Assembly: GCA_002364245.1 (NCBI GenBank)
Contig: DEXR01000012.1
Span: forward strand, 1-5,272
DNA length: 5,272 nt
From: Flavobacteriaceae bacterium UBA3179
GTDB taxonomy: Bacteria > Bacteroidota > Bacteroidia > Flavobacteriales > Flavobacteriaceae
Direction of reading: 5' to 3'
Part shown: positions 1 to 5,223 of the stretch, piece after piece
How the letters are laid out: each line of letters begins with the position of its first letter
How positions within the stretch are numbered: position 1 is the first letter of the stretch
Notes under the pieces: model-generated
What the model saw: only the letters and a program-made list of their open reading frames with translations
Told to the model about the DNA's origin: nothing
The model's database searches: none
Translations under genes and position numbers: made by a program

Positions 1-545
1 TACGTTCGTTCAAACTAAATAAAAAGGCAAAAATTATAGACATTGGTGGTGGCGACAGTAAACTTGTTGACTATTTACTTGGGGAAGGGTATAATAACAT
101 TACTGTACTTGATATTTCAGAAAAAGCAATTGCGAAAGCTAAAAAAAGATTGGGAGAAAAGGCAAGTAAAGTAAATTGGATTGTAAGCGACATTACCGAA
201 TTTAAACCTCATTCGTCTTTTGATGTTTGGCACGACAGGGCAACTTTTCATTTTCTTACAACAGATGGCCAAATTAAAAAATATATTAAGCAAGCGACAA
301 AATTTGTAAGTGGCTATTTAGTAATCGGTACCTTTTCACAAAACGGACCAAAAAAATGTAGCGGACTTGAAATAAAACAATACAATGAAGAGGAATTAAC
401 ATTGGAATTAAAAAAGGGATTTGACAAAATTCAATGTATAACAGAGGACCACACAACACCGTTCAACACCATGCAGAATTTTCTGTTTTGTAGTTTTAAA
501 AGACAATTGACAGAAAAGCCAGCATTACCTATTCCTACAAGCTAA
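1..545 (+). CDS. Class I SAM-dependent methyltransferase, 5' partial
   Basis: The reading frame is open from base 3 to a TAA at 543-545, giving 180 residues; the true start lies left of the window. A TTG at 150 could be mistaken for a start, but it falls after the SAM-binding core and would remove it. Visible motifs: glycine-rich motif I IIDIGGGDS (fragment residues 11-19), the acidic end of strand 2 in VLDIS, VSDITEF (motif III region), and FDVWHDRATFHFLT, typical of small class I methyltransferases. Further on, KKCSGLEIKQYNEEEL and the ending EDHTTPFNTMQNFLFCSF fit the same family. The fold is therefore secure; the substrate is unknown. It sits just upstream of a metal sensor promoter but is not shown to be co-transcribed with it. 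A role in metal(loid) or thiol methylation is possible but only inferred from context. Confidence 0.85.
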   Translation, partial: RSFKLNKKAKIIDIGGGDSKLVDYLLGEGYNNITVLDISEKAIAKAKKRLGEKASKVNWIVSDITEFKPHSSFDVWHDRATFHFLTTDGQIKKYIKQATKFVSGYLVIGTFSQNGPKKCSGLEIKQYNEEELTLELKKGFDKIQCITEDHTTPFNTMQNFLFCSFKRQLTEKPALPIPTS

Positions 546-611
546 AAGAACAGAAGTACAATTCGCTAGTTTTAGTTTTTGTCAAAACACGAACCAAAAC
601 GAAAAGGACAT

Positions 612-635
612 AATGATCTAAACTTCTTTATCATT
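612..635. repeat. Imperfect dyad AATGAT-N12-ATCATT upstream of the arsR-type gene
   Basis: Six-base inverted arms at 612-617 and 630-635 are separated by 12 bases. The site lies about 18 bases upstream of the -33 element. ArsR/SmtB operators are usually dyads of similar total length, so this is a possible operator, but AT-rich DNA makes such short arms common. No G+C-rich stem or T-tract suggests a terminator for the methyltransferase gene. Confidence 0.2.
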
Positions 636-650
636 TCATATTTATTTTAG

Positions 651-675
651 CATTTGCTTAAATAATAAATAAATG
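651..675. promoter_or_regulatory. Candidate ArsR-type operator overlapping the promoter
   Basis: An imperfect 25-base dyad begins CATTT (651-655) and ends AAATG (671-675). A further inner TTA (658-660) pairs with TAA (666-668), so 8 of 12 half-site positions match. It covers the -33 element and the whole spacer of the promoter, which is where an ArsR-family repressor usually binds to block RNA polymerase. The position is persuasive; the sequence is low-complexity and AT-rich, so chance is not excluded. Confidence 0.35.
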
Positions 676-683
676 TAACTTTG
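653..683 (+). promoter_or_regulatory. Bacteroidota-type promoter of the first mer unit
   Basis: TTTG at 653-656, a 19-base spacer, and TAACTTTG at 676-683 match the Bacteroidota primary sigma factor consensus TTTG-N19-TAnnTTTG at every defined position. The -7 element ends only 4 bases before the ATG at 688. The expected transcription start is therefore at or within a few bases of the start codon, implying a leaderless or nearly leaderless mRNA for the downstream regulator gene. Confidence 0.82.
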
Positions 684-687
684 TTTT

Positions 688-1062
688 ATGGAAAATAATT
701 CTTGCATAAGACAACAAGCGGATATTGAACAGATAAACCGTTGTAAAGTGACGGTTTCAGAACTAAACGAAACATTTGATTATTTAGCAAATGGACTTTC
801 ATTGGTTGGAAATAGTGTAAGGCTGAAAATTCTTTACCTACTCTTTGAGGAAAAAAGACTTTGCGTTTGTGATTTAAGCGACATTCTCGGAATGAACATT
901 TCAGCTATTTCCCAACATTTGAGAAAAATGAAGGACAGAAATTTATTGCAAACGGAAAGAGAAGCCCAAACCATTTTTTACTCACTAACTCCTGAATATT
1001 CAACATTCTTGAATCCGTTTTTTGAAATACTCGATAAAAACAAAGTTTTAGAAACGATATGA
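688..1062 (+). CDS. ArsR/SmtB-family metal-responsive transcriptional regulator
   Basis: A 124-residue winged-helix repressor of usual family length. LSLVGNSVRLKILYLL (about residues 37-52) is the first helix pair. RLCVCDLSDILGMNISAISQHLRKMKDRNLL (57-87) holds the metal-sensing CxC of helix 3 (C59, C61) followed by the DNA-recognition helix. Two more cysteines lie near the N-terminus (C6, C19), so a CadC-like site built from C6/C19 and C59/C61 is possible for a soft metal such as Hg(II), Cd(II), Pb(II) or As(III). The family normally releases DNA on metal binding. Its own promoter lies directly upstream with a dyad over the spacer, suggesting autoregulation. The stop overlaps the next start (ATGA), indicating translational coupling to merTP. 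Which metal it senses cannot be read from the sequence; the mer context favours Hg(II). The ATG start keeps C6 and fits the promoter position. Confidence 0.92.
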   Translation: MENNSCIRQQADIEQINRCKVTVSELNETFDYLANGLSLVGNSVRLKILYLLFEEKRLCVCDLSDILGMNISAISQHLRKMKDRNLLQTEREAQTIFYSLTPEYSTFLNPFFEILDKNKVLETI

Positions 1063-1652
1063 AACGTGAAAAAAAATTAATTGGTGCAGGTTTACTTGCT
1101 GCTATTACAGCTTCATTATGTTGTATTACACCCGTTTTGGCTCTCATTGCAGGAACAAGCGGAATTGCCTCAACATTTTCTTGGATTGAGCCTTTTAGAC
1201 CTTATCTAATCGGGCTAACAATTTTAGTGCTCGGCTTTGCTTGGTATCAAAAACTAAAACCTCAAAAAGAAATTGACTGCGAATGCGATACGGACGACAA
1301 ACCAAAATTTATTCAATCAAAAAAGTTTTTAGGAATTGTAACTGTATTTGCAATTATAATGCTGGCATTTCCATATTATTCATCCATTTTTTATCCAGAT
1401 AATAAAAAAGAAGTAGTCATTGTAAACCAATCAAATATTCAAACTGTAAACTTTAATGTTCAAGGAATGACTTGTGCTGGCTGTGAAGAAAGCATAAAAC
1501 ACGCTGTAAATGAATTGGACGGTATTATAAATGTAACCCCTTCGTATGAAAGGGGAAATACCGTCGTAGAGTTTGATAAGTCTAAAACCTCTAAAGTAGC
1601 TATTGAAAAGGCAATTAATTCAACAGGATACAAAGTTATAAAAGACAAATAA
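1059..1652 (+). CDS. merTP: Mercuric transport fusion protein MerTP (copy 1)
   Basis: A 197-residue inner-membrane Hg(II) importer in which a MerT-like part is fused to a MerP-like domain. The first membrane segment (about residues 7-33) carries the vicinal pair C21-C22 in SLCCITP, as in MerT. A second segment lies at about 48-64, and a third at about 90-110. The loop between segments 2 and 3 holds C74 and C76 (DCECD), equivalent to the cytoplasmic cysteine pair of MerT that passes Hg(II) inward. After segment 3 the C-terminal HMA domain (about 128-197) contains GMTCAGC with C139 and C142; by MerT topology this domain is periplasmic and captures Hg(II). The start overlaps the arsR-type stop by 4 bases. 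Diverged second copy at 4485-5099. The family assignment is firm; metal specificity is inferred from MerA nearby. Confidence 0.93.
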   Translation: MKREKKLIGAGLLAAITASLCCITPVLALIAGTSGIASTFSWIEPFRPYLIGLTILVLGFAWYQKLKPQKEIDCECDTDDKPKFIQSKKFLGIVTVFAIIMLAFPYYSSIFYPDNKKEVVIVNQSNIQTVNFNVQGMTCAGCEESIKHAVNELDGIINVTPSYERGNTVVEFDKSKTSKVAIEKAINSTGYKVIKDK

Positions 1653-1669
1653 ACGCAAAATTACCCATT

Positions 1670-1700
1670 ATGAAAAAACTATCAATAGTGCCCATTTTTG
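1670..1700 (+). pseudogene. Frameshifted signal-peptide start of the HMA protein gene
   Basis: An ATG at 1670 opens MKKLSIVPIF, a classic lipophilic signal-peptide start with lysines, but it is out of frame with the HMA protein that follows and its own frame stops at 1805-1807 after 45 residues. Removing one T from the five-T run at 1695-1699 joins the two frames into MKKLSIVPILALMLFSFQAK, a complete signal peptide, and gives a 113-residue precursor. The simplest reading is a one-base insertion in a homopolymer, either a real mutation or a sequencing or assembly error. Confidence 0.8.
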
Positions 1701-2012
1701 GCTTTAATGCTGTTTTCTTTTCAGGCCAAATCACAAAGCAAGGTGGTTACAAATCAAGTTATGGAAGGAGCTTCAAAGAAACACAATGCAACCACGGTGA
1801 AATTTAAAATTACAGGCATTACTTGTGCTGGTTGTTCCAATGCTATTTATAATGAATTAAAGGAAGTAGATGGTGTTTTGGAACATTCGGTTGAATACCC
1901 TGGAGATATTGCCGTTATTGAGTTTGATGGTTCAAAAACAAGTATCAAAGCCCTAAAGCTTATCATAGAAGAGAAAGGGTTTAAGGCCGAAGCAATTAAA
2001 GGGAAGGTCTAA
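1698..2012 (+). CDS. Small heavy-metal-associated (HMA/MerP-like) domain protein, N-terminus frameshifted
   Basis: The frame encodes an HMA metal chaperone: TVKFKITGITCAGCSNAIYNELKEVDGV, with metal ligands C43 and C46 counted from the TTG at 1698, followed by the usual AVIEFDGSKTSIKALKLIIEEKGF. The first residues LALMLFSFQAKSQ are the hydrophobic core and likely cleavage region of a signal peptide whose start lies out of frame at 1670. In the intact form it should be a periplasmic Hg(II)-binding protein like MerP, supplying MerTP. As written, translation would have to begin at TTG 1698, ATG 1707 or ATG 1761; the last would give a cytosolic HMA domain without signal. It lies between merTP and merA, 45 bases after the former and 29 before the latter, in one probable operon. 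Domain call is firm; whether the product is functional or exported depends on the frameshift. Confidence 0.85.
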   Translation: MALMLFSFQAKSQSKVVTNQVMEGASKKHNATTVKFKITGITCAGCSNAIYNELKEVDGVLEHSVEYPGDIAVIEFDGSKTSIKALKLIIEEKGFKAEAIKGKV

Positions 2013-2041
2013 TTTTTAATAAGTAAACAGTACCGATTTCA

Positions 2042-3748
2042 ATGAATAATACAGCTAAAATGAAAATCAAAATGCCTCAAAATAGAGAAACCATTACATT
2101 GGAAATCGAGGGTATGACCTGTGAAGGTTGTGCAACACATATCGAAAAGGATATGAACGCAACTGAAGGAGTTTTAAGTTCCACAGTTAACCACGAAACC
2201 GGAAAAGGCGAATTTACTTTTGATGCTGATAAGATGAGTAAGGCAAATGTAATAGATGCTATAAACAGCGTTGGTGATTATTCGGTTGTAAATAATGTCG
2301 ACGAGGAAGAGGTTTCCGCTGTAAATTCCAAAGGCCAAAATCAATTCGATTTAATAATTATTGGTGGTGGTTCAGCTGCATTTTCAGCAGCCATTAAAGC
2401 TGAAGGTTTAGGGCTCACAACACTTATGGTAAATGCAGGATTAGATTTTGGTGGCACTTGCGTAAATGTGGGTTGTGTACCGTCTAAAAACCTTATTCGG
2501 GTTGCCGAAACGGTACGTCTCGCTACACATTCCAATTTTAAGGGTATAAAACCTAAAGGAGCAGACATTGATTTTACACAAATCATAAAAGATAAAAAAG
2601 CATTGGTTGCTTCACTTCAGCAACAAAAATATATGGATGTGGTAAGTGATTTTGAAAACCTGATAATGCGTACAGGTTGGGCTGAACTTGTTGATAATAA
2701 AACAATCCTTATGGATGGAAAAGACACCTACACAGCAACCAACATTCTAATGGCAACAGGCGCAACTACCAATATTCCAAATATTGAAGGATTGAATGAG
2801 GTTGGTTATTTAACCAATGTGACCTTGTTCGATTTAGAGGAAAAACCTGAAAGTTTGACCATTATGGGAGCTGGTTATATTGGTTTGGAAATTGCGATGG
2901 CTTACAACAGATTGGGTGTAAAAGTACGTATCATAGAATTTACCGACAGGCCATTACGCAGTCAAACAAAAGATATTACAGATGTTTTGGTAGAACAAAT
3001 GAAAAGTGAAGGGATTGAAATCCTTCCAAACTTTAGAGCGTTTAAATTTGAAAAGAAGGGTAACGATAAAATTATTCATTGTAATTGTCCTGATGGTTCC
3101 ACAACTCAAATTGTTGAAAAAGGACATATTGTGGTGGCTACAGGGACGAAGCCTAACACCTCTAAATTAGGGCTTGAAAATATTGGCCTAAAGTTAACAG
3201 AAAGCGGCCATATTATTGTAAATGAAAAAATGGAAACCAATATTTCCAATATTTATGCAGCAGGAGATGTAGCAAATACACCGGCATTTGTTTATACAGC
3301 GGCCACAGAAGGCAGCACAGCAGTAAACAATGCATTTTCATCATCAAAAACAAGTATTGATTATTCATCATTGCCTTGGGTAGTATTTACAGACCCTCAA
3401 ATAGCAGGAGCAGGTATAGATGAAAAAGAAGCAGAAAAAAAGGGAATACCTTTTGAAGTCAGTAAACTTGATTTAATTCACGTTCCAAGAGCCTTGGCAG
3501 CTCAAGATACCAGAGGGTTCATAAAACTGATACGTAACACTGAAACCGATAAATTAATAGGCGCAAGAGTAGTTGCACCAGAAGGTGGTGAACTGATACA
3601 ACAATTAAGTATGGCCATTAAATTTGGAATCACTGTAAAAGATTTAGCAGAAAGCTTTTATCCATATTTAACTTTAGGAGAATCTGTTAAACTGGCAGCG
3701 ATTACCTTTGGGAAAGATGTTTCCAAATTAAGTTGCTGCGCGAGTTAA
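2042..3748 (+). CDS. merA: Mercuric(II) reductase MerA with N-terminal HMA domain
   Basis: A 568-residue cytosolic flavoenzyme that reduces Hg(II) to volatile Hg(0) with NAD(P)H. Residues about 17-85 form an HMA domain with GMTCEGC (C27, C30). The FAD-binding IIIGGGSAAFSAA is at 105-117, and the redox-active disulfide GGTCVNVGCVPSKN has C140 and C145. Y197 (QQKYMDV) and Y542 (YPYLT) align by spacing with the catalytic-site tyrosines of known MerA. The NAD(P)H-binding IMGAGYIGLEIA is at 274-285 and the second FAD motif IYAAGDV at 404-410. The protein ends in SCCAS, with the C565-C566 pair that delivers Hg(II) to the active site in the dimer. All key residues are present, so the enzyme looks intact. 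In-frame ATGs at 2060 and 2072 are weaker start options; the first ATG is chosen for spacing. Its stop codon lies in a promoter-like motif for the next gene. Confidence 0.97.
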   Translation: MNNTAKMKIKMPQNRETITLEIEGMTCEGCATHIEKDMNATEGVLSSTVNHETGKGEFTFDADKMSKANVIDAINSVGDYSVVNNVDEEEVSAVNSKGQNQFDLIIIGGGSAAFSAAIKAEGLGLTTLMVNAGLDFGGTCVNVGCVPSKNLIRVAETVRLATHSNFKGIKPKGADIDFTQIIKDKKALVASLQQQKYMDVVSDFENLIMRTGWAELVDNKTILMDGKDTYTATNILMATGATTNIPNIEGLNEVGYLTNVTLFDLEEKPESLTIMGAGYIGLEIAMAYNRLGVKVRIIEFTDRPLRSQTKDITDVLVEQMKSEGIEILPNFRAFKFEKKGNDKIIHCNCPDGSTTQIVEKGHIVVATGTKPNTSKLGLENIGLKLTESGHIIVNEKMETNISNIYAAGDVANTPAFVYTAATEGSTAVNNAFSSSKTSIDYSSLPWVVFTDPQIAGAGIDEKEAEKKGIPFEVSKLDLIHVPRALAAQDTRGFIKLIRNTETDKLIGARVVAPEGGELIQQLSMAIKFGITVKDLAESFYPYLTLGESVKLAAITFGKDVSKLSCCAS

Positions 3749-3753
3749 GTTTG
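3746..3753 (+). promoter_or_regulatory. Candidate -7 element for the CsoR-like gene, built on the merA stop
   Basis: TAAGTTTG fits TAnnTTTG exactly and ends 4 bases before the ATG at 3758, the same spacing seen at the arsR-type gene. The TAA at 3746-3748 is also the merA stop codon. The -33 side is poor: only TTTC at 3720-3723, with a 22-base spacer. It may add a near-leaderless transcript of the regulator on top of read-through from merA, or be chance. Confidence 0.35.
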
Positions 3754-3757
3754 AGTT

Positions 3758-4144
3758 ATGAAAGGAGAACAGTACAAATTACCTACTGATTTAATCTTGG
3801 ATATTAAATCCAGATTAAAAACTTTGAGTGGTCAAATAAACGGCATTGTTAAAATGCTTGATGAAGGAAAGGACCCCGAACAAATAAACATACAGTTCAG
3901 ATCCATTGATAAGGGGATTCAAAAAGCACATTACTTACTGCTGGATGAAGTCTATCGAAAAGCACTTGCTATTGGAATTGTAAAGGCCGTGGACTCTTGC
4001 CCAGGAAATTGTGGCAATGAAGATAAAATTGAATATTTAAAAAGTGAATTCCCCAATTTGGAATTATCCGATTTGACCAATCGCTTAAAAGAAATCCAAA
4101 CTATTGAAACCAGATTAAAAAACTACAACGAAAAAAAAGGTTAA
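3758..4144 (+). CDS. CsoR/RcnR-family (DUF156) regulator with non-canonical metal site
   Basis: A 128-residue protein with the family's N-terminal helix signature SRLKTLSGQINGIVKMLDEG (18-37) and an all-helical body, longer than typical CsoR by a charged C-terminal helix (about 101-128). Aligned without gaps to the Cu(I) ligands C36, H61 and C65 of M. tuberculosis CsoR, the positions are P40, V65 and A69: all three are lost, while the 25- and 4-residue spacings are kept. The only cysteines are C81 and C85 in DSCPGNCGN, after the core helices. It therefore cannot sense copper in the usual way; Hg(II) or another thiophilic ligand through the CPGNC motif is inferred. It starts 9 bases after merA, and a C-tract dyad of the type bound by this family lies immediately downstream, suggesting it represses the thioredoxin-like/merTP2 unit. 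Family call is firm, function inferred. Confidence 0.88.
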   Translation: MKGEQYKLPTDLILDIKSRLKTLSGQINGIVKMLDEGKDPEQINIQFRSIDKGIQKAHYLLLDEVYRKALAIGIVKAVDSCPGNCGNEDKIEYLKSEFPNLELSDLTNRLKEIQTIETRLKNYNEKKG

Positions 4145-4150
4145 AAAAAG

Positions 4151-4184
4151 TTTGGTGACCCCCTACCTCACGTTCTCATCTTTG
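4151..4184 (+). promoter_or_regulatory. Candidate promoter of the second mer unit
   Basis: TTTG at 4151-4154 and CATCTTTG at 4177-4184 resemble the Bacteroidota -33 and -7 elements. The -7 matches five of six defined bases (C for the first T) and the spacer is 22 bases, slightly long. A start near 4188-4192 would leave a leader of about 20 bases before the ATG at 4213. A weak, operator-controlled promoter would fit a regulated unit. Confidence 0.5.
4155..4171. promoter_or_regulatory. Candidate CsoR/RcnR-family operator (C5-tract dyad)
   Basis: GTGA (4155-4158) and TCAC (4168-4171) form inverted arms around CCCCCTACC, which holds the only run of five C or G in the window. Operators of CsoR, RcnR and FrmR proteins are G/C-tracts bordered by short inverted arms, often with TA next to the tract. 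The site lies 11 bases after a CsoR-family gene and inside the spacer of the candidate promoter, where binding would block transcription of the next two genes. Confidence 0.5.
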
Positions 4185-4212
4185 TTCCATTATTAATTTA
4201 AACTTAAATAAG

Positions 4213-4482
4213 ATGAAACGACAAATCGAGATTTTTACAGCAGGTTGCCCGGTATGCGAGCCTGTGGTGCAATTAGTAAAAGAGACAGCAGGAAAGGACT
4301 GCGAAATCATACTTCATAATCTGTCTGAGCAATGCGAAAGTAAAATATGTGTTTCAAAAATGAAGGAATATGGGGTTACAAGAGTTCCTGCCATTGCTGT
4401 TAACGGAAAACTACTGAATTGCTGCACCAACATCGAAATCACAAAAGATGATTTGGTAAATGCTGGAATAGGAAGTTGTTAG
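4213..4482 (+). CDS. Cysteine-rich thioredoxin-fold protein
   Basis: An 89-residue protein without signal peptide, so cytosolic. It opens with a beta strand and a redox motif, IEIFTAGCPVCEPVVQLV, with C12 and C15 in the CxxC position of thioredoxins. VTRVPAIAVNGKLL (55-68) supplies the cis-proline segment (P59) and the last strand, so the fold resembles small thioredoxin/glutaredoxin-like proteins. Unusually it has eight cysteines: C12, C15, C30, C41, C46, C70, C71 and the C-terminal C89, including a vicinal pair. That content suggests binding or passing on of a thiophilic metal, for example taking Hg(II) from the MerTP2 loop, rather than only disulfide exchange; this is inference. It is the first gene of a probable two-gene unit behind the C-tract operator, and its stop is 2 bases from the merTP2 start. 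Not a MerB: far too short. Confidence 0.75.
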   Translation: MKRQIEIFTAGCPVCEPVVQLVKETAGKDCEIILHNLSEQCESKICVSKMKEYGVTRVPAIAVNGKLLNCCTNIEITKDDLVNAGIGSC

Positions 4483-4484
4483 GT

Positions 4485-5099
4485 ATGGCACTTACCAAAT
4501 TGAACAAAAAAGCATCTATGGGTACTGCTGTATTTTCAGCAGTTTCCCTTAAACTATGCTGCTGGGGTCCTTTACTACTTACAAGTGTAGTTGGTATTAG
4601 TGGGAGTTCTGTCTATTTTTCTTGGCTTATTGCATTGAAACCTTATCTATTGGCCATAGCATTTTTGTCATTGGGATTGGCTTTTTATCAAGTTTATAAA
4701 AAAAAGAGAGTGGACGATTGTGACAACTGTGAAACTGATAAACCATCATTTTTTAAGTCGAAATTCTACTTGTGGTTGGTTACAGCGTTTGTTGTTGTAA
4801 TGACATTGGTTTCTTATTATCCGCAAATATTTCACCCAATGGCCACAAAAGGAATTGTTGCAACAAACAATACACATATTCAAACTGTAAAGTTGAATAT
4901 TGAAGGGATGGTATGCTCTGGTTGTGAAGAAAATATCAACCATTCTGTAAATAAAATTGACGGGGTTACAAATGTATCTACGTCTTTTGAAGAAGGGACT
5001 TCAATTATAGAATTTGATACCACTAAAACGAATATCGATGAGATAAAAAAGGTCATCCAATCAAAAGGGTATTTGATTACAAATACTAAAGACCGATAG
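4485..5099 (+). CDS. merTP: Mercuric transport fusion protein MerTP (copy 2, diverged)
   Basis: A 204-residue membrane Hg(II) importer with the same plan as copy 1. Segment 1 (about residues 13-38) has the vicinal pair C25-C26 in LKLCCWGP, segment 2 is at about 51-70 (LKPYLLAIAFLSLGLAFYQ), a cytoplasmic loop has C79 and C82 (DCDNC), segment 3 is at about 94-110, and a periplasmic MerP-like domain has GMVCSGC (C144, C147). The ATG at 4485 is chosen because it follows the previous stop by 2 bases; a TTG at 4476 inside the upstream gene adds only three residues. Compared with copy 1, the HMA parts look about half identical, segment 1 carries a lysine (K23) two residues before the cysteine pair, and the loop pair is CxxC rather than CxC. 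This suggests an old duplication or separate acquisition, with different transport or metal preference possible. Confidence 0.9.
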   Translation: MALTKLNKKASMGTAVFSAVSLKLCCWGPLLLTSVVGISGSSVYFSWLIALKPYLLAIAFLSLGLAFYQVYKKKRVDDCDNCETDKPSFFKSKFYLWLVTAFVVVMTLVSYYPQIFHPMATKGIVATNNTHIQTVKLNIEGMVCSGCEENINHSVNKIDGVTNVSTSFEEGTSIIEFDTTKTNIDEIKKVIQSKGYLITNTKDR

Positions 5100-5130
5100 A
5101 CACGTCCCCATTATGATTATAAGAGACATA

Positions 5131-5156
5131 AATTATTCCAATTGGTAGTAATAATT
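5131..5156 (+). terminator. Weak AT-rich hairpin after merTP2
   Basis: AATTATT (5131-5137) pairs with AATAATT (5150-5156) across a 12-base loop that itself contains the palindrome CCAATTGG (5138-5145). The place, about 30 bases past the merTP2 stop, suits a terminator, but the stem is all A/T and no T-tract follows, so this is only a weak candidate. Confidence 0.2.
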
Positions 5157-5194
5157 CGTGAAGAGTAAATTCTACAAATCATTCAGCATATAAC

Positions 5195-5206
5195 GTAACA
5201 CATTAC
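5195..5206. repeat. Short dyad GTAA-N4-TTAC
   Basis: Four-base arms at 5195-5198 and 5203-5206 lie about 50 bases upstream of the partial right-edge gene and 17 bases from a stronger dyad. It could be part of a control region for that gene. The arms are short enough for chance. Confidence 0.15.
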
Positions 5207-5223
5207 AGTCTTTTAATCCTGAA

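Noticed and set aside
575..588. GTTTT-N4-AAAAC hairpin after the methyltransferase gene
   Set aside because: Five A/T-rich pairs with no T-tract; too weak to call a terminator.
905..1147. Minus-strand open frame of 80 codons
   Set aside because: It lies across the arsR-type gene and the start of merTP, both strongly supported on the + strand, and shows no recognisable domain.
1537..1555. G+C-rich inverted repeat CCCCTT-N7-AAGGGG inside merTP copy 1
   Set aside because: It lies in the coding region of the MerP-like domain (encoding part of VTPSYERGN), has no T-tract after it, and is absent at the matching place in copy 2; most likely a by-product of codon choice.
1460..1648. Minus-strand open frame of 62 codons within merTP copy 1
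   Set aside because: Antisense to the MerP-like domain with no recognisable features.
2215..2222. TACTTTTG, a match to the -7 consensus inside merA
   Set aside because: No -33 TTTG at 19-21 bases upstream and no gene start close downstream; chance match within coding sequence.
2341..2586. Minus-strand open frame of 81 codons within merA
   Set aside because: Antisense shadow of the FAD-binding region of merA; no independent support.
3703..3710. TACCTTTG, a match to the -7 consensus near the 3' end of merA
   Set aside because: It encodes conserved MerA residues (ITFG), and no acceptable -33 element lies upstream; the motif at 3746-3753 is better placed.
4746..4943. Minus-strand open frame of 65 codons within merTP copy 2
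   Set aside because: Antisense to a well-supported membrane segment and HMA domain; composition looks like a shadow.
5113..5148. Eleven-codon open frame MIIRDINYSNW after merTP copy 2
   Set aside because: Too short and without recognisable features; mentioned only as a possible relic of a lost gene.
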